Source of the DNA: Epiperipatus broadwayi
Lineage: Eukaryota; Onychophora; Udeonychophora; Euonychophora; Peripatidae
DNA: 64,000 bases
Assembly (NCBI GenBank): GCA_028023455.1
Contig: JAQFVV010000036.1
Span: forward strand, 6,755,576-6,819,575
Direction: 5' to 3'
Each line of letters begins with the position of its first letter. The stretch's first letter is position 1. This document shows, one piece after another, positions 12,401-27,400 of this stretch. Below the pieces are notes generated by a model, which saw nothing but the letters and a program-made list of their open reading frames with translations, was not told where the DNA came from and searched no databases. The translations under genes and the position numbers were made by a program.

Positions 12401-15400
12401 TCAGAAGAAGATAAGTCAAGAAAAATTAATAACGTATAGCCACAACTTGTAATTGGCTGGAAAAAAAATGCATTCGTATTGACTATAGCAGATTTTTTGT
12501 CATTTTTTAAAAAATTATAAGTAGAATTTTTAATTTTAATTAGAATTTCATTAGCTTTAAATAATCTGAACAATAGTGTGATTGGATTTTAGAAACTAAG
12601 TTAAATTCATTTTTTTAATTTACTATTTTTATCAGGGATGCAGTAATTGTCCATTAAGAAAAAAATTATTGTTCTTATTAATCTTATTATATAAATCAGT
12701 ATAAGTTTTTTTCTATATTTGCAAAATTGAAATAATATTTTTTTAAGAATAGTTTTTGTTTGTATATATATATTTCTAACAGATAATTCAAAATTTCTGA
12801 AAATATAATAAAGAATAAAGGTAAATTTGATCAAATAAAAAATTGTAAATCTAATCCAACCAGCTATTATGTTGTTTCAAAAAAACTTGAAGATTGGCTG
12901 AAAGGTAATGCTTGTGATATTCTAAGTTATATTTTTAATATGTTGTAAGTCACAATATTTCCCTATTGCTTACTGAAATAAAATCAATTTATTGATTAAG
13001 ATATTTTAATAATAAGCTAGAATTATTTGAACTAGAATTTGAAAAGCTGTATACCAGAAAATACGTTTTGATTAATCATTTTATGCATATGGATATTCAT
13101 ATTCAAATAAGTATACTGTATTATATCTGTAAATATCAATTATATTATTATATATATATATATGAATCATTATTATTAATTGTACAGTTAAAAAAATATA
13201 TAGTCTTAGCTCTTTAGTCTCCATTTAATATTTTTTCTATATATGGAATTTAATATCATCGGGATTGAATATATTGATCACATAATTTATCATTGGATGA
13301 TGGATTATTATTTCTGTGGTTGAGTTTTATACTTGGTTTGTAATAAACATTGATACTGACTAATTATCTTATTCAGAGGATAGATGGTGCTTTATGCTTA
13401 TCTTTTCTTCTGTAAGTATACTTATACAAAAGGTGGGATGATTGTGTTAGGAGAATTGTTGAGTGTTATAGTGTTAAGGAATGGGATAGAATAATAGATA
13501 CATTAATAAAGAATAGGGAGTTGGAGAGATGGAGAGCTAGTATGAAGAGTAAAAAGAGTTCAAATATTTATAGAAGTAAACAGAATATTGGGTGTGAATT
13601 AATTTATGATAATAGCAAGGAAAGTAGTTTACTGTTTAAGGCTCAAACAGGATCTTTAGCAACAAGGGAATAAACCCATAAATGGAATAATATGGGTGAT
13701 TTAGTCTGCAAGTTGTGTAAGGAAGGCATAGAAAATATTAGGCATCTGTTAATTGAATGTAAATGTCTGAAAGCAGAAAGGATACAAATAATGAAGTTGT
13801 GGAAGAATAAATATGAACAGAGTGATTATACAGAAAGTAGCTTATTGCTTTTTATGCTGGGTTTGGGAAAAGATAAGGGAGGTTTAGATATAAAGGCTAT
13901 GAAGTTGACAAAGATTATGTTGTGGAAATGGGCTGGAGCAGGATATGGGAAAACTTAGGGTGGGGAATGGAAAGGGAAGGTAAAGTGGCTAACAGGTTTC
14001 TCTGGACATAGTTGCTGAGAGATTCCTGACTCCATATAAGGGGAAGTCGCAGTGCATCACATCACATCTGAGCATATGTATATATATGTAATTAGGATTA
14101 ATTAATGAGCATATAAGTATTTGCATCCTAAAGTCATTTTATTTACTATAATAGATTTTATATATAAAAGGAACTGATCATTATAAAGAATCATCATTGT
14201 TAAAAAGAGTTATCCATTATGTCTTAGATATAATTACATAATAATAAATATTTGACAGCCCAAAGTAACTCTGTTACCATTATATATTTGGATAAACAAT
14301 GAGGAGTCTGAATTGATAAATAATCATTACTTCACTCGATTGACACATTAAATTCCTGTAATGTTACAACATATATTTTTACACACATAAATTCTGAACA
14401 TGATAATAAAATGTTATTGTAAGAAACTTATACAGGGTGTCCATAAAGTCCGTGTGAAATTTTAAAAATTTATAACTTTATTAGTATTTATGATAGAAAA
14501 AATGTGTAAAAAGTATTAGAAAGCTTAATGTATCTAGTTTTATGCAAAATTATTTAGTAACTCTTCAACACAATAATTTAATAATTTTTCGAAATTTTAA
14601 AAATACTTCTTGCGTGACTCATGACTTCAACTGAAAAAAAATAAAATGTGCCCTTTGGTTGGCTGAACTGAAATCTATTGCTGTACAAAAAAACTTTAGA
14701 ACTGAATACAGTAAAAAACCATCTCATAAGAACTCTACTATCAAATGGATGAAAAAAGTCAGAGATGGGGCTCAATCCATGATAAGCTATAGTCTGGTAG
14801 GTTTCATGTTAGTGAAGAAAGTATAACATACATAAAACAATCCTTTAGGGTAAGTCCAAGAAAGTCATTAAAATGAACATCACTAGAGCTGAGGCTTTCA
14901 AAGTCCATTGTTCATAAGATTCTGTGGAAAAGACTTCACATGCAACCTTACAAAATATCAATTGCATCAAATGTTGTTTGAAGAGGACAATCATAACTTT
15001 CTGCTACCCGTTCAATGAAAAACTTCTTAATGATGATGCATCTGTGAGTAGTGTTAATGTTCTCTGATGAAGCAACATTTCACATTAGTGACTAGGTCAA
15101 CAGGCATAATTGCCGGATTTGGGGAATTGAAAACTCAAATGAAACTGTTGAACATGAAAGAGACTCCTAAAGTTAATGTGTGGTGTGCTTTGGAAAAAAT
15201 CAAATCATAGGGCCATTATTTTTTGAAGGTCGTGTTATTAATGGTGACATCTACTTAGATAGGTTGCAGAATTATTTTATTTCTCAGCTTGAACAATTAG
15301 GACTAAAAGATGAGCAGTATTTCAATAGAATGGAGCTCCTTGCCACTTTGTGCCTTAGATAGTTTCTAAATCAGAAATTTCATAATAGATGGATTGAAAG

Positions 15401-18400
15401 AGATTGATCATTTTCTTGGCCTCCACATTTGCCAGTATTGACTCCATTAGACTTTTTTTTTTATGGGGTCATGTGAAAATAATAGTGTGCAACCAAACCT
15501 CGATCGTTAGAAGACTTGAAAGCTAAAATAACTACTGTGATTTCAGGCATTAATGTGAATCAATTAGCAAATGTTTTTAGAGAACTACAAAATTGTATTA
15601 CCCTTTTATGGTGGACATGTGGATACTTAATAAAATACAATAAAATAACAAAAAAAAATTAAATTTTCTCATTTCCAATACATTCTACATAATTTCTCGA
15701 TCACAAGTACTAATAAAGTTATAATTTTTTTCAATTGCATATGTACTCTATGGACACCCTTTATATTAAAATAATACAATATTTATTGATAAATAAATTT
15801 TTAAGTATTATTTAGTTTTTAATGTAGAAAAAACAACATAATTTATATAATTATTTTTATTTTATAATGATATGTTATTGCAATTTTTAAATAAATAGTA
15901 TGCAGTATGTAATGATGAAGTAATTATTAAACTGGCCAATAAGTGTTCAATAAACATTTTTATTTATTATTATTTAAACAACCAATTGAACTATAAAAAT
16001 GACAAAAAGCCCTTGTCATTCCACTATGATAACACACGATTTGCCAGTATTTTATATGAAATTTCTAAATTAAAGTAAATATCTGTTGAGCCATTTACAA
16101 TATCTTGTTAAATATTCAGTGATTGGTAAAGCATATTGTGAGGTGTGTTTTGCATGGGAAGTTTGAGATAGAGATAAGAGTATTGCATGCCAATTGAATT
16201 TCATTTATTTAATATTTATTATATTATTAAATGTTTTGAGGAAAAAATAAATTTATATTTTTTTTATTTTTTTTTTTAAAATATAAGTGGATTAAATGAA
16301 TGCGCTGAAATATTTTATAATTAAGTTTATGCAATTTTTGTTACGAATAAAAATATTAAATTATAATTTATGCTTTAAACAAACAACTTTTTTAAAGTAA
16401 GCCTTCATTTTTTCAGGGTTTGCGAGGAGGGTTATCTGGAAATTACGCAATTGCTCTTGAATCGTGGTGCTGATGGTCGAATTCACCCTACTACTCTTTA
16501 TTCACCCTTGTATATAGCTTCCTCCCTGGGTTATAAAGAAATATGTCATTCTTTATTAAAGGTAAAAAGTGAATAGAATATTAATATTTTATATTTAAAT
16601 GTGTATGCTAACTCAGATTTAAATTTAATTTAATTACTATTTTTGTTGTGATATAGTTACTTTATACTTAGTTGACTAAAATGGAATTTGCAGATAAATA
16701 TTGTTAATCAAATGTACAACAGATAATATAGTTCCGTCGAGCATAGAGCATTAATCATTTAAAAATAAGGGTCTTGAAAATTTCAACATGCCCTTGATAT
16801 GGATTCAAATTCAGATTGGGTAAAACTTTTTTTTTTCTCTTTTAGGATTTTTATCTGTGAGAATTGACTCCTAGTTAACTCATTTAATCATTCAGTATTG
16901 GTTTATGAATTAGTATATAATTATTCTTGGATAAAGGATAAAGCAAAGAATGAAAATATTCAAACCTTCACAGTCTTATTACAGCAAGTCTGATAATTAA
17001 TGCTTTAATCACTATTTCTTTAGGGCAGGGGTAGGGATTCTCTGGCCCTCAATCCAGCCTGTGGGTATTTTCAAAACCATATATAAAAGGGTGCTATATT
17101 AAACTTGTATTTAAACACGTATGTAGTACAAATATTGAATCGAAAGTTAAGTAAAATAAAATATTTGTTATTTTCTCACTTTTCAACTTTCACAAATAAT
17201 TCGAGTTTATTCTATTAGAGGCGATATTCCAGCAAATTTTATATATTGTGTGATCTATCTAAGGATTTGATCTACAATGCTGTGGGAATTTTGTTTGTTT
17301 TTATAGTTATTTTCACAGATAAATGTTACTATCAAAAATAAAAATTCATAATACTTTGTTTTATTATTGTTTTCCATTTAATTTTTTTTTATTAGGGTGA
17401 CTGAACAATTGACCCAAAAAAATCACACACTTTAACAGAAATAGAGCAACACATCTTTTTGATATAGAAATAAATAGTAGATTGATGTGCCTAACATGTC
17501 TGGAAAGCATTTCAGTTAATAACGAACACAATATTAAGAGGCACTATTTATCAAAACATTCTGACTACAACAAAATTGTTAGGAAAGGAAGAGTATTCAA
17601 ATAGAAAACTTGGAAAGGAGTATCATCAAGTCATTGAAAAGTTTTATAAATAATCTGTGAAAGCCAGTTACAGGTTGTTGTTCTTTATAAAAAAAGCAGA
17701 CATTTGAAACAATTTTCTGAAGGGGAGTAAGACTATATTCTAGCTTCTGTAGAAGCAGTCTTCTCAGAAAATAAAAAGAAATTTGAGAATATAAATATGT
17801 CAAAGAACAGAAATGAAATGGAAACAGTCATTAATAATAATGATGTTAATTTATTTTTAATTTACAAACAAATTATGACCCTCATTTAAAAAAGAAAAGT
17901 TGAAACTGGCCTACCAATTGAAAACGTTTTCCACCCTGCTTTAGGGAGAAATGATAATGCCTCCTTTTTTTTAAAGTCTGTTTTACTTATGATAAATAAT
18001 AGATTCAAGTTGAAATAATCAATTTATTTTTGTTGGAAACGTAATTTATTAAATTTGCAATCAAGATTTAATGTCTTGGAAAAACAACCTATACTGAAAG
18101 AAACCAATACTATTTCTCATTGAAGGATTTTCAAGAATATTCATTTAACTTAAGTTGTATATATTGAAGTCATAGATAAAAATTAAAGCTTTTAAAGAGG
18201 ATATAAAATGCAAATATATATATGCATTTTGCACTTAGTATTAAAAACTGTTTAGAAATTATTTTTATAATTATACAATGGGGGAATAATTCATTTCTAA
18301 CAACAAAATAGTAACAATATTCAAGATTTTTTATCAACAGAAAAAAAATTTTTTTTTTTTTTTAATTGAAAATAAAAGTAAGTTACCTGAACTTTTTAAA

Positions 18401-21400
18401 GAAATATAAATCGACACTAAAGATCACTTATTAATTAAAGTATCTGTAGCTCTATTTTCAAATCGAAAAGTTAATCTAATTTGACTTCTATTCAGATTGT
18501 AATATCTAAAACATTGCCTTTTCACATATGAAGAAACTCAAAAAGATGTAACGGACTTTTCATTTCTCAGAAAGCTGATTAATTGATTCTTTTGTACATA
18601 AATGTATCTAACGTAACAATGATTTATTCCAAAACCTTTAAAATGGTCTTTTGATTTTTACTCTGTTTAAATAATATTCATATATTAGTGATGTAATTCA
18701 TTATTGTACCACAGAAGCAATTAAGCCCTTTTTCAACTTAATTGGGGACTGAAAATTATAGTAGAAATTTTATGTAAATTTTCTGATTGTATTTGTCATT
18801 TTCTATCCACTTTCCCATTAGATTAAAAGGCTTCTCTCAAATAATGCCTATAATTGATCATTTTTGGAAATGAAGAGTACCTTTGTCATGTCTTCCTTTG
18901 GAGTCTTTGCAAAAGCTGATTGCAACTCGGAAAAAAATTGAAAAACTTCGTCTGCTAAATGATCTGACTCTTACAACAAATTCATCTAAACCTCAATAGT
19001 CTTGCTAATTGCTCTAACAAGCTTTATTGATAAATGCTAACAAGAGAAAGCATTTTAAAATCTCTATCTAGAAACCACACCTAACCTCAGACCAATGGTT
19101 TCATGTTTTGGCACTCCTCAGTGAGATGCTAGGATAGTTTCAGACACTAGATCTAAAAATACCAACCCAAAGCCAGCATTTATCTAAAAGTTATCTATTG
19201 AGTCGAAAATCTGAAATTTTCAGACACCTACATGTCTTCAAACCCAGCTATCGAACTCAAATAGTTATATGAGGCTCTTCAGCCAAACCATATATTAATA
19301 GCATTGCTTAAGACTTTAAAACAAATGACTATAAATAGTCAATAAAAATTAAAGTCATATAACACATGACCTAATCTTTTTAAGCTTGTAAATAAAAAAC
19401 AATGCGCTGTTCTAATTGCTCTAACAAACTTTATTGATAAATACTAACAAGAAAGCATTTCAAAATCTCTATCTAGAAACCACACCCTCATTTTGAAATG
19501 CTTTCTCTTGTTAGTATTTATCAATAAAGGTTGTTCGAGCAATTAGCACAGCTCATTGTTTTTTATTGTCAAGCTTAAAAAGATTAGGTCATGTGATATA
19601 TGACTAATTTTTATTGACTATTCTCAGTAGTGTTGTTTTATTTTATAAGAAATCTATTTAGAATACATTTGATTGTCTTATATTCTTGACATTTCAGTGA
19701 AATACAAAATTTTTATTAAATTCTGTATATTATTCTATAATATGCGTATGTACGTACATACATATATAGAAGTTTCCAATAATGATCCCGATTAAAGACA
19801 AAACATTTAGACGCTTTCGCTATGACTTTGGGTATTGGAACTAGTACGTGGAACATTGACAATGCAGTAGAATTAGATTACATCATGTCCAATCCTCTAT
19901 TAAACTTTGAAGTTGTATTCAAGTTTTATGACTGTTAAAGAGATAATTTTGAATGAAAGGCAAAATACTAAATTTTTAATTAATGTATCAACAAGAATTC
20001 AATCTGCTGTAATAGGTAGTTAAGATTCAACTTTATAAAAGTTTTTTTTTTTTGGAAACTGTTTACTAAAATAGGTAACTATTATACATGCATATAATAT
20101 GCTACTATAGAAACGTTGTCAATCATTTGTTCATATCTTGAAAAATTATTGTTGACCAATTTTAATACTTTTTTTTTATTAGTAGTATAAAATATAAAAA
20201 ATGGTAGAATTTTGTTTCTAATGATAGTCTGGGTTTTTTTTTTAAAGCATGGGAATATTAGGGGGGAAGGGACCCACTATATTGATGCCATAAGTATTAT
20301 TAATATTTTTATTTTTTATTTTTTTTAGCTGATTATGGGATAAATTTATGTATGCGTACATATATATATACTCATTCGCATATGACAGAATATTATACAT
20401 AGTTTAATCTTTACTCACATTGAATATTTCTTTATTTTGAACTCTTATTTTCAGAAATTTCCTGGATTAATTCAACTTGCTACAGTAGAAAAATGGTTAC
20501 CCATTCATGCTGCAATCACAAATGCACATGGAGATATAGTTGATCTTCTTTTAAAGTTTCCATATCCTTCGTGTATTCTTCAAAACTGTGTAGATAAAAC
20601 AAATTCATGGCTGTACCATTTTCCATTTGATATCAATGCAAAAGATGGGAATAATCAAACTCCGTTGTATCTTGCTTGCATAGGAGGGCATCAAGGAATT
20701 GTTGAAAGGCTTCTAAAAGTGACAGTAAAAGCTACCAGAGTTGAGCCATTTGAAAAATCAGACTGTGATGAAGACTTTTATGAAGTGGATTTTAGTTCTA
20801 GTAGCTTAAAACGCTCTTTATCTAAACTGAATCTACATAAAAATCCAGATGAGGCTTTAGTTTCCGAGACATGTTTTTTATCACCTTTGCAATTGGATCT
20901 TTATTGTGGGAATGGAGAAACAGCCCTGTATGCTGTTGTCAAAAAAAGTCACCACTTGATAGCTTCGATGTTATTAGAACACGGAGCTGATTCAAATCTA
21001 CCTATAAGCATAATGGAAGATGAATTGGCTCAGAATTTTTCGGATGATTTTAATATTGTAGGCTCAAATGCTCTAGTGGAGGCCTGCAAAAACAATGATA
21101 TTGACATGGTAAATTTATTACTTAAACATGGTGCTCGTGATGATGACCACAAGGCTTTAATAGTTGCAATGAAATTGGAACATATTACAATTGCCAGCAA
21201 ACTTTTAGCATTAAAGGCTTATGTTGATCCTGATTTGAAAATAAACAAAAAAAGTATGGAGTTCTTACCTCAAACAGGGTTTACAGGAGGTGGAGTGACT
21301 TATAGTTCCCTTTTCCCCAAAACTCCAGTTATGGTCAATTGGCATAAAATGCAGTGTTTGGACCATATTGAAGAACCTTGGTTATTTGAAGCAAGTACAA

Positions 21401-24400
21401 GTCTAAATCCTAAATTACAAGTAACTGTACGTAATTGTGCATCTGCTCTTTTTGCCATTACTCGTCTGGATATTTCGGAAAATGCTATTGTTGAAATTCC
21501 ATTTTGTGTCTTCCAATTGCAATCATTGCGAGTGCTCAATGCTGCTCAGAACAAAATTGAAAAACTCTGCCTGCCCAACGATTCAACTCCAACAACACCA
21601 AATTCTCCTAAACCTCAGTGGTCTTGTCCTGTTTTAGAAGAAATCCATTTAGAATATAATAGATTATCTTATATACCTGATAGCTTGTTTGATTTTCCTT
21701 CACTTCTTCATCTTGATGTATCTAATAACATTTTACAAATCATGCCTTTCAAAATGTGGACAGCTCCTAAGTTATTGGAACTTAATTTATCTTTAAATTT
21801 GCTCAAAGAATTACCGGTAAAACCAGTTAATCGATCATATGATTTCCATCTAATTCTACGAGAAAGTTTTGATGATTCTGGCAAAAGTCCAGATTCTACA
21901 CAGGATAATTCAAATTCTACTTCTGGACTCAACGAAGATCACAACAATCAGTATGATAGTGAAAGTTTGAATTCAGATATTGAAAGCTTGTGTCCTGAAT
22001 TTGGGACAGCCTCTTGGTCAGGCTGTGTTTCTCATGTTAAAGCAAATGAACTTCATCATGAAAATTTATGGAGTCATCATCTAATCATCAATGAAGGATT
22101 AGATGATGAAGAAATTTCAGCGGATACTCAGTCACAATTGACCTCTCTGAATCTTTCAAACAATTCATTTACTGCTTTTCCACTAGGGCTGCCTTGCTTA
22201 GCTCCAAATTTAACTCGCCTTAATCTTGCCCACAATTTTATTACTCAAATGGGATCCATTAATAACTTCCCAAGTAGCTTAAAACAGCTCGATCTATCTC
22301 ATAATCAGTTGACACATTGGCCAGTATTTCCTAGACCACCATTGGAAGTATTATTAGAAAATAATTTAATTCCATGTTATAATCCATCCTCAGAAAACAG
22401 TGCCAACAAATCCTGCCCACGGAGTCCGTTATTACAGTGTAAGTTTAATTTAGTTGTTTTTTTTTTAAATTAACAAAAATTCATTATAACATTTGAAAAA
22501 TATAAATTTATTTGTAATATTTGGTTCCTAGTAATTTTTTTAGAATATTTTAATATATATATTTATAAGAGTAAGAGTATCTATTATTGTTAATTGCAAA
22601 TTCTTTTTAGGATTTATATATCTGTTTTATGTTATTATTAATTGTTGTCAATTCCTAGTGATTACCTGTCTATTTTCTCATGCTGCCAAAAACATATTCA
22701 ACAACCATCTCATAACTGGTCAATCTTTCTGAACATTATAGTATTTTTCTGTCTTATATGATAAGTATTTTCAATTGTTATGCTTTTTATGTTCTGCCGA
22801 TTTTTATGTTCATGGTCTGTTATACAAAATATAGTAGCTTAAATCCTAAATTTTAAAAATATCAATAATAATAATAATTAAATAGTATGTTGTTTAGAAG
22901 TTTATAAGAATTTCAAGTACTAGAAGTAACAGTGATAGAGCTGTAATACATCGACCTGAGCTTTAGAGTCTGTATGCGTAGCAAAAATAATTGAATAATC
23001 CATTGCTTAGGAGTTCATAAGAAGTTTGAATACCAGAAGTAACAGTTAAGTCTCTGTTCCATGATCTTGCTAAATCATATAGAGCAAAATATCCATGTTT
23101 CAATTTTTTAAAAAAGCATTTCTTTACTCCCAGTATGAAGTGAATGGTTATGATATAATAATAGGCAAATCTTTTTGTAAAATGAATTTTAAAGGTATGT
23201 CATCATCATCATCAATCTACTGCAGGATGAAGGTCTCTCCAAGTTTAATCCATCTTCTCCGATCTTTAGCTTCTCTTCTCCACATCACCCCTGCACACTT
23301 TAAACAATTCAAAACAAAGCAAAACTCTCCATATAGTAGTGCCATCTTGTGCTAACAAGAGCAATCAATGGATGCCAGAAGGCTTGTGCATCCATTGATT
23401 GCTCTTGTTAGCACAAGATGGCACTACTATATGGAGAGTTTTGCTTTGTTTTGAATTGTTTAATAACAATTATGTGCTAGTATGAGATAGTGATCATGTG
23501 ATGTTTAGTGGTTTAACCCTGCACACTTTCTTATTTCATCCATCCATCTCACATGTGGTCTCTTTCTGGGTCTTTTACAATCTCTTGGAATCCAGTTTAA
23601 GATTTCAATTGTCCATCTATTATCATCTCTTCAAGCAATATGTTAAGTGCTATAAAAAGTATTTTTTTATCAAGTACAGTTTGTATCCTTGTCAGGGATT
23701 AATTTCAATATCATATATAGAAATGTACCACAACAAGCAAATTAAATAATATTAGATGGTTTCATCATTGTTGAATACGTTTTATGCAGTCTGGGGTCTT
23801 TCCTTTTCATCTAAATAAAGAAGAAATAAAATTTAAGCTTGTTATTTTGTCATCACAATAAAAGATTTCTACCACCAGGATATGCAGTAGCATTTTGTTC
23901 CTTTATATAGATAAAGCTACAAATATTTTGTCTTGAATGTTACTGTTTGATTTTGATTTATAAGTTAACTATTGCTATTAAAAAAGGTACAAATTTAATA
24001 TTAATGTGGGCAGCTATTAAAAAGTTATAAAATTAATATAAAAAGATCTTATCTGTCTTTTAAATTAAATTATGCTCACCAAATGATAATCGAATTTCAT
24101 CTTTAATTTAAAATAAAAAAAATAGTTTCTTGCAAAAAAAAGCACGTACACAGACAATTTTATAAAATGGAAAATTTGAAATCTAGACAGAAATAAAACA
24201 AAATGCTAATCACTTCTAAAGTTGCTATCATCTAATTCCATCTTATCTATTTCTGGTTTCATATACCTTTTTTTTTTTTGAGAACATTCGGCAATTTTAG
24301 ATATCCTTAGTCTTAAATAACTATAGACAATAAATAGTGCAGATTCTTTGTGCAGCATCAAATAATGATATAGCGAAAAAGATCTGCTTTCAAAAAATTT

Positions 24401-27400
24401 ATACTATGATACTAGTTTTACACAAAATACTAGTAAAAATGTATAAATAGTTAATATGATACAACACATGTAATGGTACAATCACTTAATTAAACATCAA
24501 AATGTGCAATCATCATTCTATGTGTAGATTCTTTTCCATATTAAAAAACAAAATAAGAATCAAGACAACCATTTACTAATCACTTATCAAAATATATGTT
24601 CACATATTTTTAATTTAAAAAACAAAACATCAACGATTTAAATGCAGTAAAGATAAATTTTAAGGGAAAACACTTTCTGAATTTTGTTCTTTAGTTTCAA
24701 ACATGATTTGATAATTTAAATTAATTATATACCTTATTCGTTATATTTTGCAACAGACTCGACCAATGTAGAGTACAAATTTGTAATAAAGAAGACTAAG
24801 GCTGGAGGGAGGTGGTACATTATCATTCCCATTGTAATTATAACAAAGTGCCGATAAAAAAAATCATGCACATAACATCACTGCATTTTAAGCTTGAAAT
24901 CACAGTATTATCTTTTAACAATCTTTCTGATTTCTCAGTAATAAAAGAATTTTAGTAAATCGATGTCTTGTTTGTCTTCAAGCTAATAATTCCGTGCTAT
25001 GCTGGTAGCATAATAAAATAACGACAAGAAACAATTGTTGGAGAATTCATCTGAAATAAATTGAAAAGTCATCTTAATAAAATTAATCGCTTATTTATAA
25101 GAGTAAAGACAAATTCCAGCCGGATGAAGATCTTTTAGTTTACTGAAAACTTGTCATTCCCTATGATCTAGTTAATATGACCCTCCTCAGTGTAAGAAAT
25201 TGCCTAATGATTAGTAGGGGGCCAGGTGACGAATCTAAAAGAGTGGATTCGATTTCTTAAATGATAATGTTCTGAATCATTTGTGTTTAATGGAAAGAAA
25301 AGAAGCTTGGATAATTTTTGCCCAATTTGCTATCTTGAATATAGTGTGGGAGACTTAAGTTTTCTGGTCTTTTGGATGCATTGAGATTTTTTTTCTCAGT
25401 TGCAAATTGTCATCATGGATAGACTTTTTCCATCTGACACTGCCTGTACATTTTTTTACTTTAAAAATATTTTTTTTCCTTAGCCCATTAAATGTTTTTA
25501 GGTTGATATAAAATCATTGTACGATTCTATGTTTGGACAAATTTTTTAAGAAATAATGGAATTAAAATTTTTAACAGTGGTCAGATATTTTAAAATTACA
25601 AAAATAATCATGATCCTAACTGCACTTAAATCAATGTAAAACATTATCAGTATAATAATAAAAATAAAATGGTTAAATGTTTAATTGTTGAGCCATGTGA
25701 TATTTGCACATACAAGACACTAATTCAGGAATCTTTAAAGTTCTTGTATCTGTTATTCTTCCACTTAAGAAAGAAGAGAATTAAATTTAGAGAGTTAGAA
25801 AAGTAACCTATCAAGAATATGTTGTTTGTGCAGTTTTTGATAAAATAATCCTTCAAATACAAAATCTTCTATAAATAACATTTGATTTAGTTGTTCCTTT
25901 AATTCAGGTTTTTCTTTTTATTTGTGACTGTTTATTCGAATTCTGATATATCTTAAATTTTACTTGTTGAATCATTTTTTTATTAGTGTCTTTTTATTAT
26001 ATTTCAAACACTAGGCTAGATTTTGAATTAGTATTAATAAATGATCATCTTTATTTCAGTCTTTTTGACTAAGATAAAATTATAAATTATTTCTAATATT
26101 CTATTTTTGATATAGCCATTTTTTTGAACCATTATCCATATACTTAGAGAGATTTTTTAGTTAGCTGTAGGTACAAATTACTTAATCGAAAGTAACCGAT
26201 ATTGACATCTAGAATATAGCTTTTTAAAAAATTGTTTTAATTTAGGCACCAAATTACCATTATCCTATGATTTATGTTTACATAAAAAAATATATGTTGC
26301 ATTCTTTCCTTGGTTTAATTTTCATTCGAACCATTACTTTTCATAATTTTAATAGGAACATTATATAATTAATACTGAAAGTCATTTAATGAATAAACTT
26401 TCAAAATATGTTTTTATCATCAAACAAATCTAAATTTAATATTTATAATAGTAATTACCTTTTATTTATTCATTCCATTGTGCCCTTTTTTTTTTTTTGC
26501 TTCTCAGATTTAATTTTTTTAATAATATTTATCTGTTTTATTGGCTAGCTTTTTCCAAAGTTCTTAAAAAATTTTTGAGTAGAATTCATGATACATAGTT
26601 AGAGCTACAAGTCTGAGTCAATGTTGTCCCACTGTTAGTTTTTCAACTGACATATCTTCTAATGATCTAAAATATGATCTAGGTTCCTGCGGCACTTTTA
26701 TTAGATATAATTAATCTTTCAGTTATTCTAGCTCCTCAAAATTTACTCCAATTAATCAAAAATTGTTTTGTTTTTTAACAAGAAAAGATCTTACTAGTCA
26801 TTTCAATTTTTCTCTATTGCAATAATTTACCCTGGACAACTTTTACTGATTTTTAAAAATATTTTTTACAACTTTTTAAATAAATAATGACTTTAAAATA
26901 CATTTTATGGAAAATTATTTGAAAGTCATAACCATCATTATTTATCGCAAAATTGCGGATCACCCACATCGTCCTTCTTCATGCTTTTCATGTTCACCTA
27001 TCTGTCTTCAGTAAACTTTATAAAAATCTATCTTTTCTACTTGTGTTTACACAATTTATTTGGACTTTATATCCATAAGTTGAGTATGATATTACTATAA
27101 CTAAATGTAAATTCATTAACATTTTTTAGGAAATTTGATAGAAAAGGAAAATTGACATTACCAAAAGCCTTTTTTTAATTTCCTCAGAAATGGAAGAATT
27201 GTTTTTGCAAGTGATAGATGTTTAGGAATAAAAGTGCAGAAATTTCATATTTTTAACAATTTTTGTTCTCCAGAATAGAGTTTGTTAATTGAGGTTTCTT
27301 AGTGATATCGCACTTTTTTATTTTGGATTGCTCCGTACTTTCAGAAATCAGTCTTTTCTCAATCTGATATATTTTAGAAATAATTGAAATTTTTTAAAAG

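Larger units (their letters stand above)
8240..16416 (+). other. intron 3 (8.2 kb)
   Basis: Holds the 8400-9870 repeat array, hairpin 11813-11852, foldback 12006-12322, LINE end 13420-14070 and mariner 14433-15761. The stretches 9870-11800, 12330-13400, 14080-14430 and 15770-16410 are AT-rich with only simple repeats such as (TA)n near 10280, 10390 and 13150. Confidence 0.65.
16562..20454 (+). other. intron 4 (3.9 kb)
   Basis: Contains a hAT element (17018-17946) and a 133-bp-arm palindrome (19334-19622) with a partial neighbour copy (19001-19093). Stretches 17950-18990 and 19630-20450 are AT-rich. There is a small TACGTA-centred palindrome near 19745-19765 and otherwise nothing recognised. 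Confidence 0.65.

Noticed and set aside
15180-15362. 60-residue open frame
   Set aside because: Part of the broken transposase within the 14433-15761 element.
21300-21932. Antisense and alternate-frame open frames over the large exon
   Set aside because: Shadows of the strong plus-strand LRR/ankyrin frame.
26580-26850. Minus-strand text such as YFRSLEDMSVEKLTVG, possibly gag-like
   Set aside because: Too short, interrupted by stops, and no neighbouring protease, RT or LTR.
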